DNA of 32,014 nt from an uncultured Coriobacteriia bacterium (lineage in GTDB: Bacteria; Actinomycetota; Coriobacteriia; Coriobacteriales; QAMH01), in contig CABSKV010000005.1 of NCBI GenBank assembly GCA_902478425.1, positions 1-32,014 of the forward strand. Direction: 5' to 3'. The translations under genes were made by a program, and so were the position numbers. Positions 30,311 to 32,014 of this stretch are shown in pieces. Numbering within the stretch: position 1 is the stretch's first letter; the number at the start of each line of letters is the position of its first letter. The notes under the pieces were generated by a model. It was not told where the DNA came from. It saw only the letters and a list, made by a program, of their open reading frames with translations, and searched no databases.

Positions 30311-31726
30311 GTGTCAGATTCAAAGGAATCCGAGGTCTTCCAGCACTTCGGTGCGTATAGCGGTTACGACCAAAGCTATTACAGCCACTTCAACGTCAAG
30401 CGTGGTCTGCGCAATGCCGACGGCACGGGTGTCGTCGCCGGCATTACCTCGATATCCAACGTGCACGGCTATCTCACGGACGAGGGCGTGCGCGTGCCCG
30501 ACGAGGGTCGCCTGACCTTGCGCGGCTATGACATCGAGGATCTCGTTGACGCGGCCGCCGCCGAGGGGCGTCCCGGTTACGAGGAGCTCGCCTACCTTCT
30601 GATTGCGGGCGACCTTCCCAAAAAGGCTGAGCTCGAGCGCTTCAATGCCGCCATCGACGGCTATCGCAATCTGCCGGATGGCTTCGTCAACAACCTCATC
30701 ATGAACTACCCGTCCGAAAACGTCATGAACATGATGGCTCGCAGCGTGCTCATGCTCTATGCCGCCGATGGTGCAGACGAGATTGACGCCATCAACAAGC
30801 GTCATGAAATCGAGGTCGCCGTCCAGCTCCTGAGCCGCCTGCCGCGTCTTGCCGCCCTGTCATACCTGGCAAGCCGCCAGCGCACCGTCGCCGGCAGCCC
30901 CATGTACATCAACCCGCCCAAACCGGGTCTTTCCACCGCCGAGACCTTCCTCTACATGCTGCGCCACGACATGCAGTACACGGCCGAGGAAGCGCGCATG
31001 CTCGACATCATGCTCATGCTGCACGCCGAGCATGGCGGCGGCAACAACTCGACCTTCACCACGCGCGTGCTCACCTCGAGTGGCACGGACGCATACTCGG
31101 CATACGCCGGTGGCATCTGCTCGCTCAAGGGCCCGCGCCATGGCGGCGCCAACATCAAGGTCGTCGAGCAGCGCCGCGACCTCACGGAGCAGGTGGGCGA
31201 CCCGAGCGACGAAGGCCAGGTGGCCGATTACCTGCGTCGCGTTCTCAAGAAGGAGGCCTTCGACAACAGCGGCCTCATCTACGGCATGGGCCACGCCGTC
31301 TACACGCTCAGCGATCCACGCGCGGCCATCTGCAAGAAGTACGCACGCGAGCTGGCCAGCGGCACGGAATACGAGCAGGAGTTCGAGCTGGTCGAGACCA
31401 TCGAGCGCCTCACGCCCGAGCTCTTCCAGGAAGCTCGCGGCTCGCGCAAGGCGATCTGCGCCAACATCGACATGTACTCGGGCCTCGTCTACACGATGCT
31501 CGGCATTCCCGAGGAGCTCTACACGCCGCTGTTCGCCACGGCGCGCATGGCGGGCTGGGCAGCGCATCGCTTCGAGGAAATCGTCGAGGGCAAGCGCATC
31601 ATCCGCCCGGCATACAAGGCAATCAACAGCTCACGTTCGTACATCCCGATGGACGAGCGCGAGCAGGCAGTGCAAGAAGAGGTCGTCGAGGAAATCGACC
31701 ACGTGCAGACGTTCTACAACGACTAG
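30311..31726 (+). CDS. gltA: Citrate synthase
   Basis: 471 residues, the long form. Condenses oxaloacetate and acetyl-CoA. Active-site segments are LMLHAEHGGGNNSTFT (H238-H241 region), GPRHGGAN (H277), YGMGHAVYTLSDPR (H328) and ANIDMYSGLVYTMLGI (catalytic Asp). Start is GTG at 30311, because the promoter TATAAT at 30242 lies downstream of the only earlier ATG (30233); the longer reading is unlikely. The ribosome-binding site (AAAGAG) is modest. A 2-methylcitrate synthase role cannot be excluded. The HEAT-like gene follows after 36 nt. Confidence 0.93.
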   Translation: MSDSKESEVFQHFGAYSGYDQSYYSHFNVKRGLRNADGTGVVAGITSISNVHGYLTDEGVRVPDEGRLTLRGYDIEDLVDAAAAEGRPGYEELAYLLIAGDLPKKAELERFNAAIDGYRNLPDGFVNNLIMNYPSENVMNMMARSVLMLYAADGADEIDAINKRHEIEVAVQLLSRLPRLAALSYLASRQRTVAGSPMYINPPKPGLSTAETFLYMLRHDMQYTAEEARMLDIMLMLHAEHGGGNNSTFTTRVLTSSGTDAYSAYAGGICSLKGPRHGGANIKVVEQRRDLTEQVGDPSDEGQVADYLRRVLKKEAFDNSGLIYGMGHAVYTLSDPRAAICKKYARELASGTEYEQEFELVETIERLTPELFQEARGSRKAICANIDMYSGLVYTMLGIPEELYTPLFATARMAGWAAHRFEEIVEGKRIIRPAYKAINSSRSYIPMDEREQAVQEEVVEEIDHVQTFYND

Positions 31727-31762
31727 GCAAGCAGGCAACGAGAAGCAAAGGGGCGTACTCGT

Positions 31763-32014
31763 ATGGCAAAGGAACTGAAGATTGGCACGGCAGAGGAGCG
31801 CGAGGCATTGGCCGAGCAGGCTCTCACCGACGAAGATATCGTCGACGCGCTTGCGCAGGAGATTGCCGGATCGAGCAGGATCCGTCGCCAGAAGGCCGCC
31901 TCGACCGTCGCGCTCATCTCCGATAAGGACGCGAGCGTGCTGCTGCCCTTCGCCGATGATATCGCGAGCGGCCTGACCAAGCCCGAAGCCCAGACGCGCT
32001 GGGAGGTCCTGCAC
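31763..32014 (+). CDS. HEAT-like helical protein, 5' part
   Basis: First 84 residues before the window edge. Helical, with the repeated pattern of short amphipathic helices (ALAEQALTDEDIVDALAQEI; IRRQKAASTVALISD; SVLLPFADDIASGL; AQTRWEVLH), as in HEAT-type or armadillo-like repeat proteins. No catalytic motif is visible. AAAGGGG is 9 nt before the ATG. Spacing suggests co-transcription with citrate synthase. Assignment is tentative because most of the protein is missing. Confidence 0.6.
   Translation, partial: MAKELKIGTAEEREALAEQALTDEDIVDALAQEIAGSSRIRRQKAASTVALISDKDASVLLPFADDIASGLTKPEAQTRWEVLH

Noticed and set aside
1..32014. CRISPR arrays, tRNA or rRNA genes, transposases
   Set aside because: No regularly spaced direct repeats, cloverleaf, rRNA segment or transposase motif was found on reading both strands.

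Overview
The window is high-GC bacterial chromosome with densely packed genes. Several traits point to a monoderm high-GC actinobacterium, most likely class Coriobacteriia. The Tad pilus locus has no secretin gene. The SRP RNA is a small hairpin of about 107 nt without an Alu domain. Arg and Ala codons strongly favour C or G at the third position. A redox-rich TetR-controlled accessory cluster is also present. The class assignment is inference; no rRNA or other phylogenetic marker was tested.

Layout. (1) 1-7924, plus strand: 3' part of purB, a TSCPD-domain protein, a Tat-exported lipoprotein, an OmpR-type two-component pair, purC, a basic membrane protein, a metal-dependent amidohydrolase and a 61-residue membrane protein. 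(2) 7930-8509, minus strand: a HicB/HicA-type toxin-antitoxin pair. (3) 8543-16526, minus strand: an 11-gene Tad/Flp pilus operon (cpaB, tadZ, tadA, tadB, tadC, flp, a second pilin-like gene, three TadE/TadG-like genes and a DUF192 gene). Genes are mostly joined by ATGA overlaps or zero-length gaps. The first gene's ribosome-binding site and start codon lie inside a strong predicted mRNA hairpin. (4) 16527-16844: no gene, but this leader hairpin and a palindromic extragenic repeat. (5) 16845-22949: a visibly AT-richer accessory block. One TetR gene is divergent from a CrtC/AttH-like lipocalin-fold protein. A second TetR gene is divergent from a three-gene operon encoding an FAD oxidoreductase of the amine-oxidase/phytoene-desaturase type, a membrane-anchored SRPBCC protein and a ferredoxin with 24 cysteines. 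Both divergent spacers carry clear palindromic operators. This is the best candidate for an undescribed system, plausibly a redox or isoprenoid/lipid-modifying pathway; its substrate cannot be read from the sequence. (6) 23002-25604, minus strand: two RCK/TrkA-type potassium regulators and serS. (7) 25720-32014, plus strand: a small membrane protein, a lipoprotein, the SRP RNA, a DedA protein, the dnaX-ybaB-recR set, a 173-nt imperfect palindrome, citrate synthase and the start of a HEAT-like protein.

How the genes work together. Regions 1, 6 and 7 are ordinary housekeeping: purine synthesis, translation, replication and recombination repair, protein targeting, K+ control and TCA entry. Region 3 would build a surface Flp pilus. 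Region 5 looks horizontally acquired and self-regulated. No tRNA, rRNA, CRISPR array, transposase or prophage gene was seen.
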